From Luteibacter sp. OK325 (GTDB lineage: Bacteria; Pseudomonadota; Gammaproteobacteria; Xanthomonadales; Rhodanobacteraceae): a stretch of DNA of 64,000 bases. Where the stretch lies: contig NZ_QAOX01000003.1 in assembly GCF_003050935.1 (NCBI RefSeq), positions 1-64,000 of the forward strand, in the 5' to 3' direction. The notes below the pieces were generated by a model. That model was not told the DNA's origin. It did no database searches and saw only the letters and a list, made by a program, of their open reading frames with translations. Positions 8,772-17,628 of this stretch are shown piece by piece. Both the position numbers and the translations under genes were made by a program. Numbering within the stretch: the stretch's first letter is position 1; every line of letters begins with the position of its first letter.

Positions 8772-9371
8772 ATGACCCTTTTCGTTGAAGGACTGCGCAA
8801 TACCCTGGCAGGCCCCTTCACCTTCACGGTGGCCGCCGGCCAATGCCTGGCGATCACGGGCGCGTCCGGATCGGGCAAGACGGTCCTGCTGCGGATGATC
8901 GCCGACCTCGATTCCCATGAAGGAAGGGTCACCTTCGGGGGCGTCGACCGCGCATCCCTTCGTGCCCCGGAATGGCGTCGCCTGGCCAGTCTAGTCCCGG
9001 CGCGCAGTGGCTGGTGGGCGGAGACGGTGCGCGAACACTTTCCGCCTAACCTCGAGGCCGCCCGGCGGTCGCTTGCTACCGCGTTGCTCATTCCGGAAAC
9101 CCTTTTTGGGCGTTCTATCGAGGAAGCCTCCACCGGCGAACGCCAGCGGCTCGCGCTGGTTAGGGCCTTGATCGCTGAGCCCCGCCTGCTCCTGCTCGAC
9201 GAGCCGACGGCTTCGCTCGATCCAGTGTCCACGCAGGCCGTCGAGATGGCGATCGCCCAACGGCTCGCTGCCGGTATCACGGTCGTCTGGGTCACCCACG
9301 ATGCGGCCCAGGCTGAACGCATGGGCGACGTGGCGCTTCACATGAATTCAGGCGGAGTGCTCGCCGCATGA
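8772..9371 (+). CDS. fetA: FetA iron-export ABC transporter ATPase
   Basis: A 199-residue ABC ATPase with Walker A GASGSGKT (residues 30-37), signature 'STGERQR', Walker B 'LLLLDEPT' and switch His in 'VWVTHD'. Its small size and pairing with a UPF0014 permease match FetA (YbbL), the ATPase of the FetAB exporter that lowers cytosolic iron and helps against oxidative stress in E. coli. The stop overlaps the fetB start (ATGA). It sits directly upstream of a Fur-box-controlled siderophore receptor, which fits a role in iron balance. Confidence 0.88.
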   Translation: MTLFVEGLRNTLAGPFTFTVAAGQCLAITGASGSGKTVLLRMIADLDSHEGRVTFGGVDRASLRAPEWRRLASLVPARSGWWAETVREHFPPNLEAARRSLATALLIPETLFGRSIEEASTGERQRLALVRALIAEPRLLLLDEPTASLDPVSTQAVEMAIAQRLAAGITVVWVTHDAAQAERMGDVALHMNSGGVLAA

Positions 9372-10156
9372 CGCCCCTATCCCTGCACGCCGGCGATATT
9401 GCCATCGCCGCCATCCTCCTCGTGGTCGACGCCGCGCTGTCGATCGGACTGCGCCTGCGTTTTCATCGCGCGCTCTTGATTGCCTCGGTGCGCATGGTGG
9501 TCCAGCTGGTGGCCGTGGGCTATCTGCTCCGCTATGTATTCGCCGGACACTCGCCCTGGCTGACTGCCGTCCTCGTGCTGGCCATGTCGCTGATCGCCGT
9601 CCGCGAAGTCGCCGTCCGTCCCGTGCGACGACTGGTTGGCGGTAATGCCATGGTGGCTTTGCCCAACGTGGTCGGCGTTGTCCTGCTCACCGCTTGCTTC
9701 GCGCTGTTGACCGCCATCCGCCCGCACCCGTGGTACGACGCCCGCTACGCGATTCCCCTGGTCGGCATCCTGCTCGGCAGCATCCTCAACGCGGCGAGCA
9801 TCGCGCTGACGGGCGTGCTCGACAACGTGCGCCTGCAACGCGACGCGATCGAGGCCCAACTGATGCTGGGCGCGACGTTCCGAACGGCCACGGCACCGTT
9901 GGTCCGCCGTTCGATCCGCACCGCGATGGTGCCGGTGATAAACCAGATGGCTGCCGCTGGCGTGATTACCCTGCCCGGAACCATGACCGGCCAGCTCCTG
10001 GCCGGTGCGGATCCCGTCGACGCAGTGAAGTACCAGATCCTGCTTCTGATCCTGCTGACCGGGGCAAGCTGTCTGGCCGCGGTGGGCACCGCCTACGGCG
10101 CCATGTCCAGGCTTCGCGACGATCGCGAGCGGCTCCGACTCGATCGCCTGAGGTAA
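9368..10156 (+). CDS. fetB: FetB iron-export ABC transporter permease
   Basis: A 262-residue inner-membrane protein of the UPF0014/FetB family. Seven or so hydrophobic segments are visible, with the conserved 'SIGLRLRFHRALLIASVRMVVQLVAVGYLL' start region, 'NVVGVVLL', 'PLVGILLGSILNAASIAL', and the cytoplasmic loop 'ALQRDAIEAQLMLGAT'-type coupling segment followed by 'GVITLPGTMTGQLLAGADP'. It forms the exporter with FetA. The gene ends 14 bases before the Fur box of the next unit. Confidence 0.9.
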   Translation: MTPLSLHAGDIAIAAILLVVDAALSIGLRLRFHRALLIASVRMVVQLVAVGYLLRYVFAGHSPWLTAVLVLAMSLIAVREVAVRPVRRLVGGNAMVALPNVVGVVLLTACFALLTAIRPHPWYDARYAIPLVGILLGSILNAASIALTGVLDNVRLQRDAIEAQLMLGATFRTATAPLVRRSIRTAMVPVINQMAAAGVITLPGTMTGQLLAGADPVDAVKYQILLLILLTGASCLAAVGTAYGAMSRLRDDRERLRLDRLR

Positions 10157-10170
10157 CCCTCGCTTTAGAT

Positions 10171-10185
10171 TGCGAATCATTCTCA
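10171..10185. promoter_or_regulatory. Fur box upstream of fiu
   Basis: TGCGAATCATTCTCA matches the 7-1-7 Fur consensus TGATAATNATTATCA at 12 of 14 defined positions. It lies in the 195-base gap between fetB and the fiu receptor gene, as expected for iron-repressed siderophore uptake. Confidence 0.75.
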
Positions 10186-10351
10186 TTACCCTTACGATAT
10201 GCGTCACATCGGGTTAACGCCCGCGCATCGCCTCGTCATTTCAGGGCACCAACGAAGTCCACCCACGTGAGCCAGCGGCCCGCGTCGGGCGAGTTCGTGT
10301 CCGATCCGGCCTGCCGACCGTTTTGTTCATTGCCTCGTAAGGGAATCACCC

Positions 10352-12661
10352 ATGGCCTTCATCAAGAGCCGCAAGCACGCCGCTCCTGCCGCGCGCACCG
10401 TCGGTGCCGCCGTCCTTCTGACTTTCGCCCACGCCGCCGTCGCCAGCAATACCGTCGACGCGCCGCCGCAGCAGGCCAAGACCAGCGACGTCCAGGCGCT
10501 GCCGGGCATGCAGGTGGATGCGGACCGCTCCAGCGATTTTCGTGTCGAGAAGGTTTCTTCACCCAAGTTCACCCAGTCCCTGCTGGATACCACGCAGACG
10601 ATCCAGGTCATCGGCAAGGAACTGATGAAGCAGCAGGGCGCGACCACCCTGACCGAAGCGCTGCGCAACAGCCCTGGCGTCGGCACGTTCTACGTGGGTG
10701 AGAACGGTGCGACCAGCACGGGCGACTCCATCAACATGCGTGGCTTCGATACGTCGAGCAGCATCTTCGTCGACGGCGTGCGCGACGTCGGCACGGTATC
10801 GCGCGACGTGTTCAATATCGAGCAGGTCGAAGTCACCAAGGGTCCGGATGGCACCGAGTACGGCCGCACCGCGCCGACCGGCGCGATCAACCTGGTGACC
10901 AAGCAGCCGGTGCTGGGCAATGGCGAATCCGGTTCGCTCCAGGGCGGCAGCGGCCAGCGCCGCCGCGGCACGGCTGATATCAACCAGCAGCTCGATGCCA
11001 CCACGGCGGTCCGCCTCAACGTGATGGACCAGAAGAGTGGCGTGTACGGTCGCGACAAGATCGAAAACAACCGTTGGGGCGTCGCACCGTCGCTGGCTTT
11101 CGGTCTTGGCACACCCACTCGCGTGTACATCGACTACCTGCACATCAAGCAGAACAACGTGCCCGACGGCGGCGTGCCGACGATCGGCCTGCCGGGCTAC
11201 AGCAGCCCGGACAAGCGCGCCTTCCTCAACGATGCGGCGCCGGTCGACCCGAACAACTACTACGGCACGAACCAGGACCATGACCACGTCACCCAGGACA
11301 TGCTCACGGTCATCCTCGAGCATGATTTCAGCGACAAGGTGGCCCTGCACAACACCGCGCGCTGGGGTCGCACCACGCAGGATTACCTGCTGACTTCGTT
11401 CATGGGTGCGACAGCGAACCTGGCCACGCCGAACCCGACGGATCCGTCGACCTGGACGATTACGCGCAGCAATCCGACCTTCAAGCACCAGTCCAACCGC
11501 ATCGCCACGAACCAGACCAACCTGACCGCGACGATCGAAGCGGGTGGCTTCACGCAGGACATCAGCGCCGGCATCGAGCTGACCTCCGAGGAAGCACGCG
11601 CCATCGGTATGGGTCCGCTCAATGGCAGCACCTGGCCGGTAGCGAACCTGTACCACCCGAACTCCGATGTCGGCGGCCTGGTCTACGGCGAGACCGGTGC
11701 GCTCAGCAACGGCAAGACCAACACCGCAGGCGCGTATTTCTTCGACACGCTGAAGTTCGGTGAGCACTGGCAGGTGAACGCCGGTGTGCGCCTGGACCAT
11801 TACAAGACCGACTTCACCAGCCTCGTCGCCTGCGGTGCGCGTAACGGCCCGGTCTGCGGCACCCTTCCCACCGGCAGCATCGTGCAGGGTGTGGACACCA
11901 GCACCAGCGACAACCTGAAGAGCTACAAGATCGGCGTGCTGTACAAGCCAGCGGCTAACGGCAGCATCTACGTCAACTTCGCGCAGTCGCAGCAACCCCC
12001 GGGTGGCAACACGCTCACCCTCTCCTCGGCAGCGAACAGCGCCGACAATCCCAATTTCGACCCGCAGAAGGCCCGCACGGCCGAGCTCGGCACGAAATGG
12101 GACCTGCTCGACTCGAAGCTCTTGCTGACCGGCGCGCTGTACCGCACGACGGTGACCAACGATCTGGTGCAGGATCCGACGGACCAGCTGTACTACCAGG
12201 TGGGCAAGAAGCGCGTACAGGGTGTGGAAGTGACGGCGGTCGGCAAGCTGACCGACGACCTCGCCATCAGCGCCGGCTTCACCACCATGAATGCCACCGT
12301 CAAGAACGGCCCCGGCGTCACCGCCAACGGCTCGGACGACCTGGCCTACACGCCCAAGAAAGCATTCACCTCCTGGGTCACGTATCACCTGCCGTTCGAC
12401 CTGACCATCGGTGGCGGCGGCCGCTACTCCGGTGCACTCGAGCGCGGCACCGACGGTGCCGTGGGCACACCTGCTTCCACCCGCGCCTACTGGGTGTTCG
12501 ACGCCATGGCCAGCTACCCGATCAACCGCAACTTCGACCTTCAGCTCAACGTGTACAACCTGTTCGACAAGGACTACGTGTCCGCGATCAACAAGAGCGG
12601 CTATCGTTACACTCCGTCCACGCCGCGCTCGGCCATGCTGACCGCGAACGTCCGCTTCTGA
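10352..12661 (+). CDS. fiu: TonB-dependent catecholate siderophore receptor Fiu
   Basis: A 769-residue outer-membrane receptor close to E. coli Fiu throughout. Order: signal peptide (to about residue 32), plug domain with 'DTTQTIQVIGKELMKQQGATTLTEALRNSPGVGTF' region and 'MRGFDTSSSIFVDGVRD', then the 22-strand barrel with Fiu-like 'GRDKIENNRWGVAPS', 'NVPDGGVPTIGLPGYS', 'FAQSQQPPGGNT' and the C-terminal 'QLNVYNLFDKDYV' and terminal Phe. Fiu imports monomeric catechol-iron complexes. The start has AAGGGA upstream. Expression is probably repressed by Fur through the box at 10171; piuC follows 20 bases later, as in E. coli (fiu-ybiX). Confidence 0.95.
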   Translation: MAFIKSRKHAAPAARTVGAAVLLTFAHAAVASNTVDAPPQQAKTSDVQALPGMQVDADRSSDFRVEKVSSPKFTQSLLDTTQTIQVIGKELMKQQGATTLTEALRNSPGVGTFYVGENGATSTGDSINMRGFDTSSSIFVDGVRDVGTVSRDVFNIEQVEVTKGPDGTEYGRTAPTGAINLVTKQPVLGNGESGSLQGGSGQRRRGTADINQQLDATTAVRLNVMDQKSGVYGRDKIENNRWGVAPSLAFGLGTPTRVYIDYLHIKQNNVPDGGVPTIGLPGYSSPDKRAFLNDAAPVDPNNYYGTNQDHDHVTQDMLTVILEHDFSDKVALHNTARWGRTTQDYLLTSFMGATANLATPNPTDPSTWTITRSNPTFKHQSNRIATNQTNLTATIEAGGFTQDISAGIELTSEEARAIGMGPLNGSTWPVANLYHPNSDVGGLVYGETGALSNGKTNTAGAYFFDTLKFGEHWQVNAGVRLDHYKTDFTSLVACGARNGPVCGTLPTGSIVQGVDTSTSDNLKSYKIGVLYKPAANGSIYVNFAQSQQPPGGNTLTLSSAANSADNPNFDPQKARTAELGTKWDLLDSKLLLTGALYRTTVTNDLVQDPTDQLYYQVGKKRVQGVEVTAVGKLTDDLAISAGFTTMNATVKNGPGVTANGSDDLAYTPKKAFTSWVTYHLPFDLTIGGGGRYSGALERGTDGAVGTPASTRAYWVFDAMASYPINRNFDLQLNVYNLFDKDYVSAINKSGYRYTPSTPRSAMLTANVRF

Positions 12662-12681
12662 TCCACTGAAGGAACACCGCC

Positions 12682-13362
12682 ATGCTGCTGCACATCCCCG
12701 AGGTCCTGAGCAAGGAACAGGTCGCCGGGATGCGCCGCGCCATGGAGGCTGCCGAATGGACCGACGGTCGGCAGACCGTCGGTCCGCAGGGTGCGAAGGT
12801 CAAGCGCAACCAGCAACTGCCCGATGCATCGCCGCTGCGTCATGAACTGGGTGACATCGTGGTGGCGGCGCTCGCCCGCCATCCGCTGTATCACGCGGCA
12901 GCCCTCCCCCTGCGCACGCTGTCGCCCCGCTTCAATCGCTATGAAGGCGGTGGCGAATATGGCTTCCATATCGACGGCGCCGTCATGGCCACCGGCACCA
13001 GCGACGTCCAGGTACGCAGCGACATCTCGTGCACGCTATTCCTCAGCGAGCCCGACGAGTACGACGGCGGCGAACTCGTCGTCAGCGACACCTACGGCGA
13101 GCACGAAGTGAAACTGCCCGCCGGCGATGCCATCGTCTATCCCTCTTCCAGCCTGCACAAGGTCACGCCGGTGACGCGCGGAGCGCGCATCGCTTCGTTT
13201 TTCTGGGTGCAGAGCCTGGTCCGCGACGACAGCGCGAGGAGGCTGTTGCTGGAACTGGACACGGCCGTCCGCAACCTCTCCGCCAGCGCCGCCGACCAGG
13301 CATCGATCCTGCAATTGACAGGCGTCTACCACAACCTGTTACGGCGTTGGGCGGAAACCTGA
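12682..13362 (+). CDS. piuC: PKHD-type Fe(II)/2-oxoglutarate hydroxylase PiuC/YbiX
   Basis: A 226-residue cytosolic non-heme iron dioxygenase. The prolyl-4-hydroxylase-type core is clear: iron ligands in '[10 protein letters not shown]' (His-x-Asp) and the distal His in '[17 protein letters not shown]', where Arg binds 2-oxoglutarate. The C-terminal '[21 protein letters not shown]' matches the PiuC/YbiX family. The gene nearly always follows a Fiu/PiuA receptor and is iron-regulated; its substrate in siderophore handling is still unsettled. A GAAGGA sequence precedes the start, and it is presumably cotranscribed with fiu. Confidence 0.93.
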   Translation: MLLHIPEVLSKEQVAGMRRAMEAAEWTDGRQTVGPQGAKVKRNQQLPDASPLRHELGDIVVAALARHPLYHAAALPLRTLSPRFNRYEGGGEYGFHIDGAVMATGTSDVQVRSDISCTLFLSEPDEYDGGELVVSDTYGEHEVKLPAGDAIVYPSSSLHKVTPVTRGARIASFFWVQSLVRDDSARRLLLELDTAVRNLSASAADQASILQLTGVYHNLLRRWAET

Positions 13363-13379
13363 GGTAAAACAAAGGTAGG

Positions 13380-13417
13380 CAGGGGCGCCCTCGGGGGCGG
13401 ATAATTGGCGCCCCCTG
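13380..13417 (+). promoter_or_regulatory. inverted repeat enclosing a -10-like box next to rapA start
   Basis: CAGGGGCGCC (13380-13389) and its complement GGCGCCCCCTG (13407-13417, one extra C) flank GATAAT (13400-13405), a good -10 hexamer. The right arm touches the rapA ATG. A start point about 7 bases after the -10 box would give an almost leaderless mRNA, which fits the lack of any Shine-Dalgarno sequence. Alternatively the hairpin could end fiu-piuC transcription. Confidence 0.4.
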
Positions 13418-16270
13418 ATGTCCTTGGCTTCCCACCGCATGTTCCAACCTGGTCAACGCTGGATCTCCACCGCCGAACCCGAGCTCGGCCTCGGCACCAT
13501 TCTTCGCGTCGAAGGTCGCGGCGTGCAGGTCCTGTTCGCCAAGGCGGGCGTGCTGCGCCCCTACGCCACCGACAGCGCGCCGCTGATCCGCGCCGAGTTC
13601 CGCGCCGGCCAGCGCGTTTCGGGCAAGGGCCTGGCCTTCCTCGTCGAACGCATCGAAGAGCGCGAAGGCCTCTTCGTTTATCGCGGTGAAGGGCGTGAGC
13701 TGGAAGAAGGCCAGCTCGACGACGAGCAGGCGCTTTCGCAAGCCGATGACCGCCTCATAGGCGGTCGCACCGATACCAACGAAAGCTTCGACCTGCGCCT
13801 GGACGCCCTGCGTCGTCGCGCCGACACGCGCCGTTCCGCAGCGTGGGGTCTGGAGTCGGCCCGCATCGGCCTGGTTCCGCATCAGTTGCGCGTGGCCGGC
13901 ATTGCCGCCGCACGCCGCCCGCCACGGGTGCTGCTCGCCGACGAAGTGGGCCTGGGCAAGACCATCGAGGCTGGCATGATCCTGGCTCGGCAGCTCGCCG
14001 CGGGTCGCGCGGGCCGCGTACTGGTGCTGCTGCCGGAGACCCTGGTGTACCAGTGGTTCGTTGAATTGCTGCGCCGTTTCAACCTGTCGTTCGCCATCTT
14101 CGACGAAGAGCGCTGCGAAGCCATCGAGCAGTCCAACGACGGACGTAATCCGTTCGAAGACGACCAGCTGGTGATCGCCGACTTCGCCTTTCTCGAATCC
14201 GCGCCGAAACGTGCGCGCCAGCTGGCCGAAGCCGGCTGGGACCTGATGGTGGTCGACGAGGCGCATCACCTGGAGTGGACGCCCGAAGCCGCCAGCCCGC
14301 GTTACCGCCTGGTCGAGGAACTGGCCACGGCAACACCCGGTGTCATCCTGCTCACCGCCACACCGGAGCAGTTGGGCCGCGCCGGGCATTTCGCCCGCCT
14401 GCGCCTGCTCGATCCACAACGTTACAGCGATCTCGACGCCTATCTTGCCGAATCCGCGGAGTACGGCGAACTCTCCGAGGTCGCCAATGCGCTCGCCGAC
14501 GGCAAGCCGCTCTCCGCGGAGCACCGCGCCCTGCTGACCACCCGCTTCAAGGGAGATCGCGAGCTCGCCGGCCTCCTGATGCGCGACGACGCGCACGCCG
14601 AACTGCTTGCCGCACTGATCGACCGCCACGGCACCGGCCGCGCGATGTTCCGCAACCGCCGCGCCGGTATCGGTGGTTTCCCGCGTCGCACGCCGGAGAT
14701 CCTCGCGATCGATCCGGACACGCTCGACGCCGGTCGCCGCGATGCCCTGCTCGCCGAATTCCGTGCGGATATCCAGAGCGCGCCAGCTCACCTCGAATTC
14801 GACTACAACGACGACCCGCGCCTCGAAGCACTGATCGACCTGCTCGACGCCCACCCGTCCGACAAGTTCCTGCTCATCTGCCGTAGCCAGGCCAAGGTGC
14901 TGGCGATCGAAGATGCCCTGCGCACGAAGAGTGGCGTGGGCGTTGCCCGTTTCCACGAAGGCCTCGGCATCGTGCAGCGCGATCGCAACGCGGCGTTCTT
15001 CGCCCAGCCGGACGGTGCCCGCCTGCTGCTGTGTTCCGAGATCGGTTCGGAAGGTCGTAACTTCCAGTTCGCCCACCGCCTGGTGATGTGGGACCTGCCG
15101 CTGGACCCTGACCTGCTCGAACAGCGCATCGGTCGTCTTGACCGCATCGGCCAACGCCACGATATCGTCGTGCACGTGCCCGTGGTCGAACAGAGTGCCC
15201 AGCACGTGCTGGCCCGCTGGTACGACGAAGGCCTGGACGCATTCCGCTCGAGCCCGGCCGATGGCCGCGAACTGCTGCGCCGCTTCGGTGAACTACTCGC
15301 CAACCTCGCCGACGAACACGCCCGCGAAGACGATTCACGCGACCAGGAACTCGACGCGCTCATCGCGGAAACCCGGGGTGCGCACGAGGAACTCTCCGCC
15401 CTGATCCACGCCGGTCGCGACCACCTGCTCGAACTGGCGGCCAGCCGCGATCCGCACGCCGGCGATCTCGCGGCCAGCTTCGCCCGCGAAGACCAGGACC
15501 CGGCGCGCGACGCCTTCATCCAGCGCCTGTTCGAAACCTATGGTGTGCACACGGAAGAACTCGCACCCGACATCGTGCTGCTCGACCCGCAATATCTCTC
15601 CACGGACGGCTTGCCCGGTTTCGCCGATGGTCCGCTCTCGGTGACCTTCTCGCGCGATGTCGCCCTCGCCCGTGAAGACCTGCCCCTGCTGCGCATGGAC
15701 CATCCGATGGTCTACGCGGCCGTGGACCTGCTGGTCAGTGGTGAAACCGGCAACGCGGCCTTCCTTGTCGATGATGCCCTGCCCGTACGCACCGCCCTGC
15801 TGCAGACGGTTTACGTGCTCGAGATCATCGCCGATCGCTCGCTCGACGCCGGGCGTTTCCTGCCGACGACACCGCTCGTCGTCGCGGTGGACACCAAGCT
15901 ATCGGAACGCCCGGGCTTCCGCCCGAGCGATATCGCCCTGCGCAAGGCGACAGATCGCAATATCGAAGTGGCGCGCTTTCGCAAGTTCCTTTCCAAGCTT
16001 GTGCCGCCCATGCTCGAGCACGCGCTCGACCTCGCCGAGGGCCGGGCAGAACTGCTCAAATACGAAGCGATCGACGCCGCGAAACTCGAGCTGGATGCAG
16101 AGCACGCACGCCTCGTTGCCCTGCGCGCGGTCAATCCTTCCATCGCAGCGGCGGAAGTCGATGCCATCGCCGCGGAACGCGATGCCCTGCTCGCGGCCAT
16201 CCCCAACGCGCGCCTGCGCCTGGACGCCGTGCGCTTCGTCGTCAGCCCGGACTTCCTCTCCCTGCGCTAA
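13418..16270 (+). CDS. rapA: RNA polymerase-associated ATPase RapA
   Basis: A 950-residue Swi2/Snf2-family ATPase that rides on core RNA polymerase and promotes its recycling. N-terminal Tudor-like domain begins 'FQPGQRWISTAEPELGLGTI', as in E. coli RapA (968 residues). Motif I 'DEVGLGKTIEAG' is near residue 175, motif II 'VVDEAHH' near 280, motif III 'LLTATPEQLG' near 312, and the helicase C half ends in 'LEQRIGRLDRIGQ'. The C-terminal RapA-specific region follows. Starts at 13418 and 13439 are both possible; neither has a clear ribosome-binding site. It ends 4 bases from the convergent rhomboid gene. Confidence 0.95.
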   Translation: MSLASHRMFQPGQRWISTAEPELGLGTILRVEGRGVQVLFAKAGVLRPYATDSAPLIRAEFRAGQRVSGKGLAFLVERIEEREGLFVYRGEGRELEEGQLDDEQALSQADDRLIGGRTDTNESFDLRLDALRRRADTRRSAAWGLESARIGLVPHQLRVAGIAAARRPPRVLLADEVGLGKTIEAGMILARQLAAGRAGRVLVLLPETLVYQWFVELLRRFNLSFAIFDEERCEAIEQSNDGRNPFEDDQLVIADFAFLESAPKRARQLAEAGWDLMVVDEAHHLEWTPEAASPRYRLVEELATATPGVILLTATPEQLGRAGHFARLRLLDPQRYSDLDAYLAESAEYGELSEVANALADGKPLSAEHRALLTTRFKGDRELAGLLMRDDAHAELLAALIDRHGTGRAMFRNRRAGIGGFPRRTPEILAIDPDTLDAGRRDALLAEFRADIQSAPAHLEFDYNDDPRLEALIDLLDAHPSDKFLLICRSQAKVLAIEDALRTKSGVGVARFHEGLGIVQRDRNAAFFAQPDGARLLLCSEIGSEGRNFQFAHRLVMWDLPLDPDLLEQRIGRLDRIGQRHDIVVHVPVVEQSAQHVLARWYDEGLDAFRSSPADGRELLRRFGELLANLADEHAREDDSRDQELDALIAETRGAHEELSALIHAGRDHLLELAASRDPHAGDLAASFAREDQDPARDAFIQRLFETYGVHTEELAPDIVLLDPQYLSTDGLPGFADGPLSVTFSRDVALAREDLPLLRMDHPMVYAAVDLLVSGETGNAAFLVDDALPVRTALLQTVYVLEIIADRSLDAGRFLPTTPLVVAVDTKLSERPGFRPSDIALRKATDRNIEVARFRKFLSKLVPPMLEHALDLAEGRAELLKYEAIDAAKLELDAEHARLVALRAVNPSIAAAEVDAIAAERDALLAAIPNARLRLDAVRFVVSPDFLSLR

Positions 16271-16274
16271 AGGG

Positions 16275-16931
16275 TCAGGACCAACGGCGTGGTGGCGGTC
16301 GTACGCCCCACGCCCAGAGCAACAACAAGCCCGCGAACAGCCCACCCAGGTGGGCGAAATGGGCCACACCCGCCAACGTACCCGTGACACCGAAGAACAG
16401 TTCGGCGAGGCCGTAGAGGGTGACAAACAGCCATGCGGGAATCCCGATGGGAATCGGGATCATCATCAGCTTCTCGCGCGGGAACAGCATCGCGAAAGCA
16501 CCCAGCAGGCCGAAGATCGCACCCGACGCACCCACCGTCGGGTAGATGCGATCCGGCTCGAACGAATACATGATGGCCAGCTGGGCGAGCGATGCCGCGA
16601 CCAGGCAGGTGAAGTAGTAGATGATGAAACGGCGCTGGCCCATCACCCGCTCGATCAGTCCGCCGAACATGTACAACGCATACATGTTCAACAGGATGTG
16701 CATGACCGATCCATGCATGAAGCCGTAGGTGATCAGCTGCCACGGACGGAAGCCGACGCCGGCGATGTTGCCATTGCCAAGGTCCACCGCGATGTCATGG
16801 CCGACGGGCCACAGCGCAAACCATTTCGTAAGCGCAAGCGTGGTGTCGTCCTGCAGCAGGAGCTGAAGAACGAACACGAGCACGTTGGCGATGAGCAGGT
16901 TGCGCGTCACCGGAGGCAGGTTGGTCGGCAT
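16275..16931 (-). CDS. rhomboid-family intramembrane serine protease
   Basis: A 218-residue membrane protein (start at 16931; the frame is open upstream but that region lies over gloA). Six membrane segments. The family hallmarks are present: 'HGSVMHILLNMYAL' (His78, Asn82), catalytic Ser136 in 'GASGAIFG', and catalytic His194 in 'HFAHLGG'. Rhomboids cleave membrane proteins within the bilayer; the substrate is not known. It sits 14 bases downstream of gloA on the same strand, probably cotranscribed. Confidence 0.9.
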   Translation of the reverse strand: MPTNLPPVTRNLLIANVLVFVLQLLLQDDTTLALTKWFALWPVGHDIAVDLGNGNIAGVGFRPWQLITYGFMHGSVMHILLNMYALYMFGGLIERVMGQRRFIIYYFTCLVAASLAQLAIMYSFEPDRIYPTVGASGAIFGLLGAFAMLFPREKLMMIPIPIGIPAWLFVTLYGLAELFFGVTGTLAGVAHFAHLGGLFAGLLLLWAWGVRPPPRRWS

Positions 16932-16945
16932 CGTCGTGTCCGGTC

Positions 16946-17476
16946 TCAGCTGATCAGCGGTGTCGGCTGAAGGATCTCGATCCAGTACTGGTCGGGATCG
17001 CGAATGAATGCGATATGGCGCATGCGGCCATCGCTCAACTTTTTCTGGAATGTCACGCCGAGTTCTTCGAAGCGTGCGCAGGCCACGTTGACGTCCGGCA
17101 CGCTCACGCACAGATGCCCGAAGCCGCGCGGCTCGCTGTTGCCATTGTGATACGCGAAGTCGGCATCCTTCTCGGTGCCGTGGTTGTGCGTCAGCTCGAG
17201 CACGCCCGGCTGCGCCAGCGCCCAGCGCTTGCGCGCCTCGTCGTCATCAGGGATGAGGCTGCGGTCGCCGACCAGGACCAGGTAGACGATGGTGAACTTC
17301 GCCTCGTCGTATACGTGCTTGTAGACCGGCGTGAAGCCGAGCACGCGCGTGTAGAAGTCCAGCGAGACCTCGAGGTCGCGCACGCGGATCATGGTGTGGT
17401 TGAACACGAAGCCGTGGGTCGCGGCATCCGGTGTGGCAGTCACACCGGGTAGTGATGTGAGGTCGGCGAGGGACAT
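16946..17476 (-). CDS. gloA: lactoylglutathione lyase (glyoxalase I)
   Basis: A 176-residue glyoxalase I that converts the hemithioacetal of methylglyoxal and glutathione to S-lactoylglutathione in the cytosol. It is the longer, eukaryote-like form also seen in Pseudomonas and Xanthomonas. Metal ligands are visible: His in 'NHTMIRVRD', Glu in 'VLELTHN', His in 'GFGHLCVSV' and Glu in 'YWIEILQP'. The start at 17476 (MSLADL) is preferred to one nine codons upstream because AAGGA stands eight bases before it. Confidence 0.93.
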   Translation of the reverse strand: MSLADLTSLPGVTATPDAATHGFVFNHTMIRVRDLEVSLDFYTRVLGFTPVYKHVYDEAKFTIVYLVLVGDRSLIPDDDEARKRWALAQPGVLELTHNHGTEKDADFAYHNGNSEPRGFGHLCVSVPDVNVACARFEELGVTFQKKLSDGRMRHIAFIRDPDQYWIEILQPTPLIS

Positions 17477-17551
17477 GGGGATATTCCTTGGGACAATGCC
17501 CAAGGGTGGCTGCCACGGGGCGGCAATTCAAGCGCTGCGGGCAAGCCCCTT

Positions 17552-17617
17552 GTGGGAGCCGCTTCAGCGGCGATGGCAGGATGCCTCAACCCCATCGCCG
17601 GCATAGCCGGCTCCCAC
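17552..17617. repeat. REP pair (inverted), between gloA and NCS2 permease
   Basis: A C/G-type REP (GTGGGAGCCGCTTCAGCGG...) at 17552-17574 faces a variant inverted copy (loop CATA instead of TTCA context) at 17594-17617. The permease gene ends 12 bases beyond. Pairs of facing REPs can fold into long hairpins and are typical of BIMEs. Confidence 0.8.
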
Positions 17618-17628
17618 ACGAGAGAAAA

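Noticed and set aside
10559-12388. A 609-codon open frame antisense to fiu
   Set aside because: The same reason: the sense strand encodes a clear Fiu receptor, and the antisense product has no recognisable motif.
13163-15205. A 680-codon open frame antisense to rapA
   Set aside because: It is a shadow of high-GC codon bias; rapA on the other strand has full family similarity.
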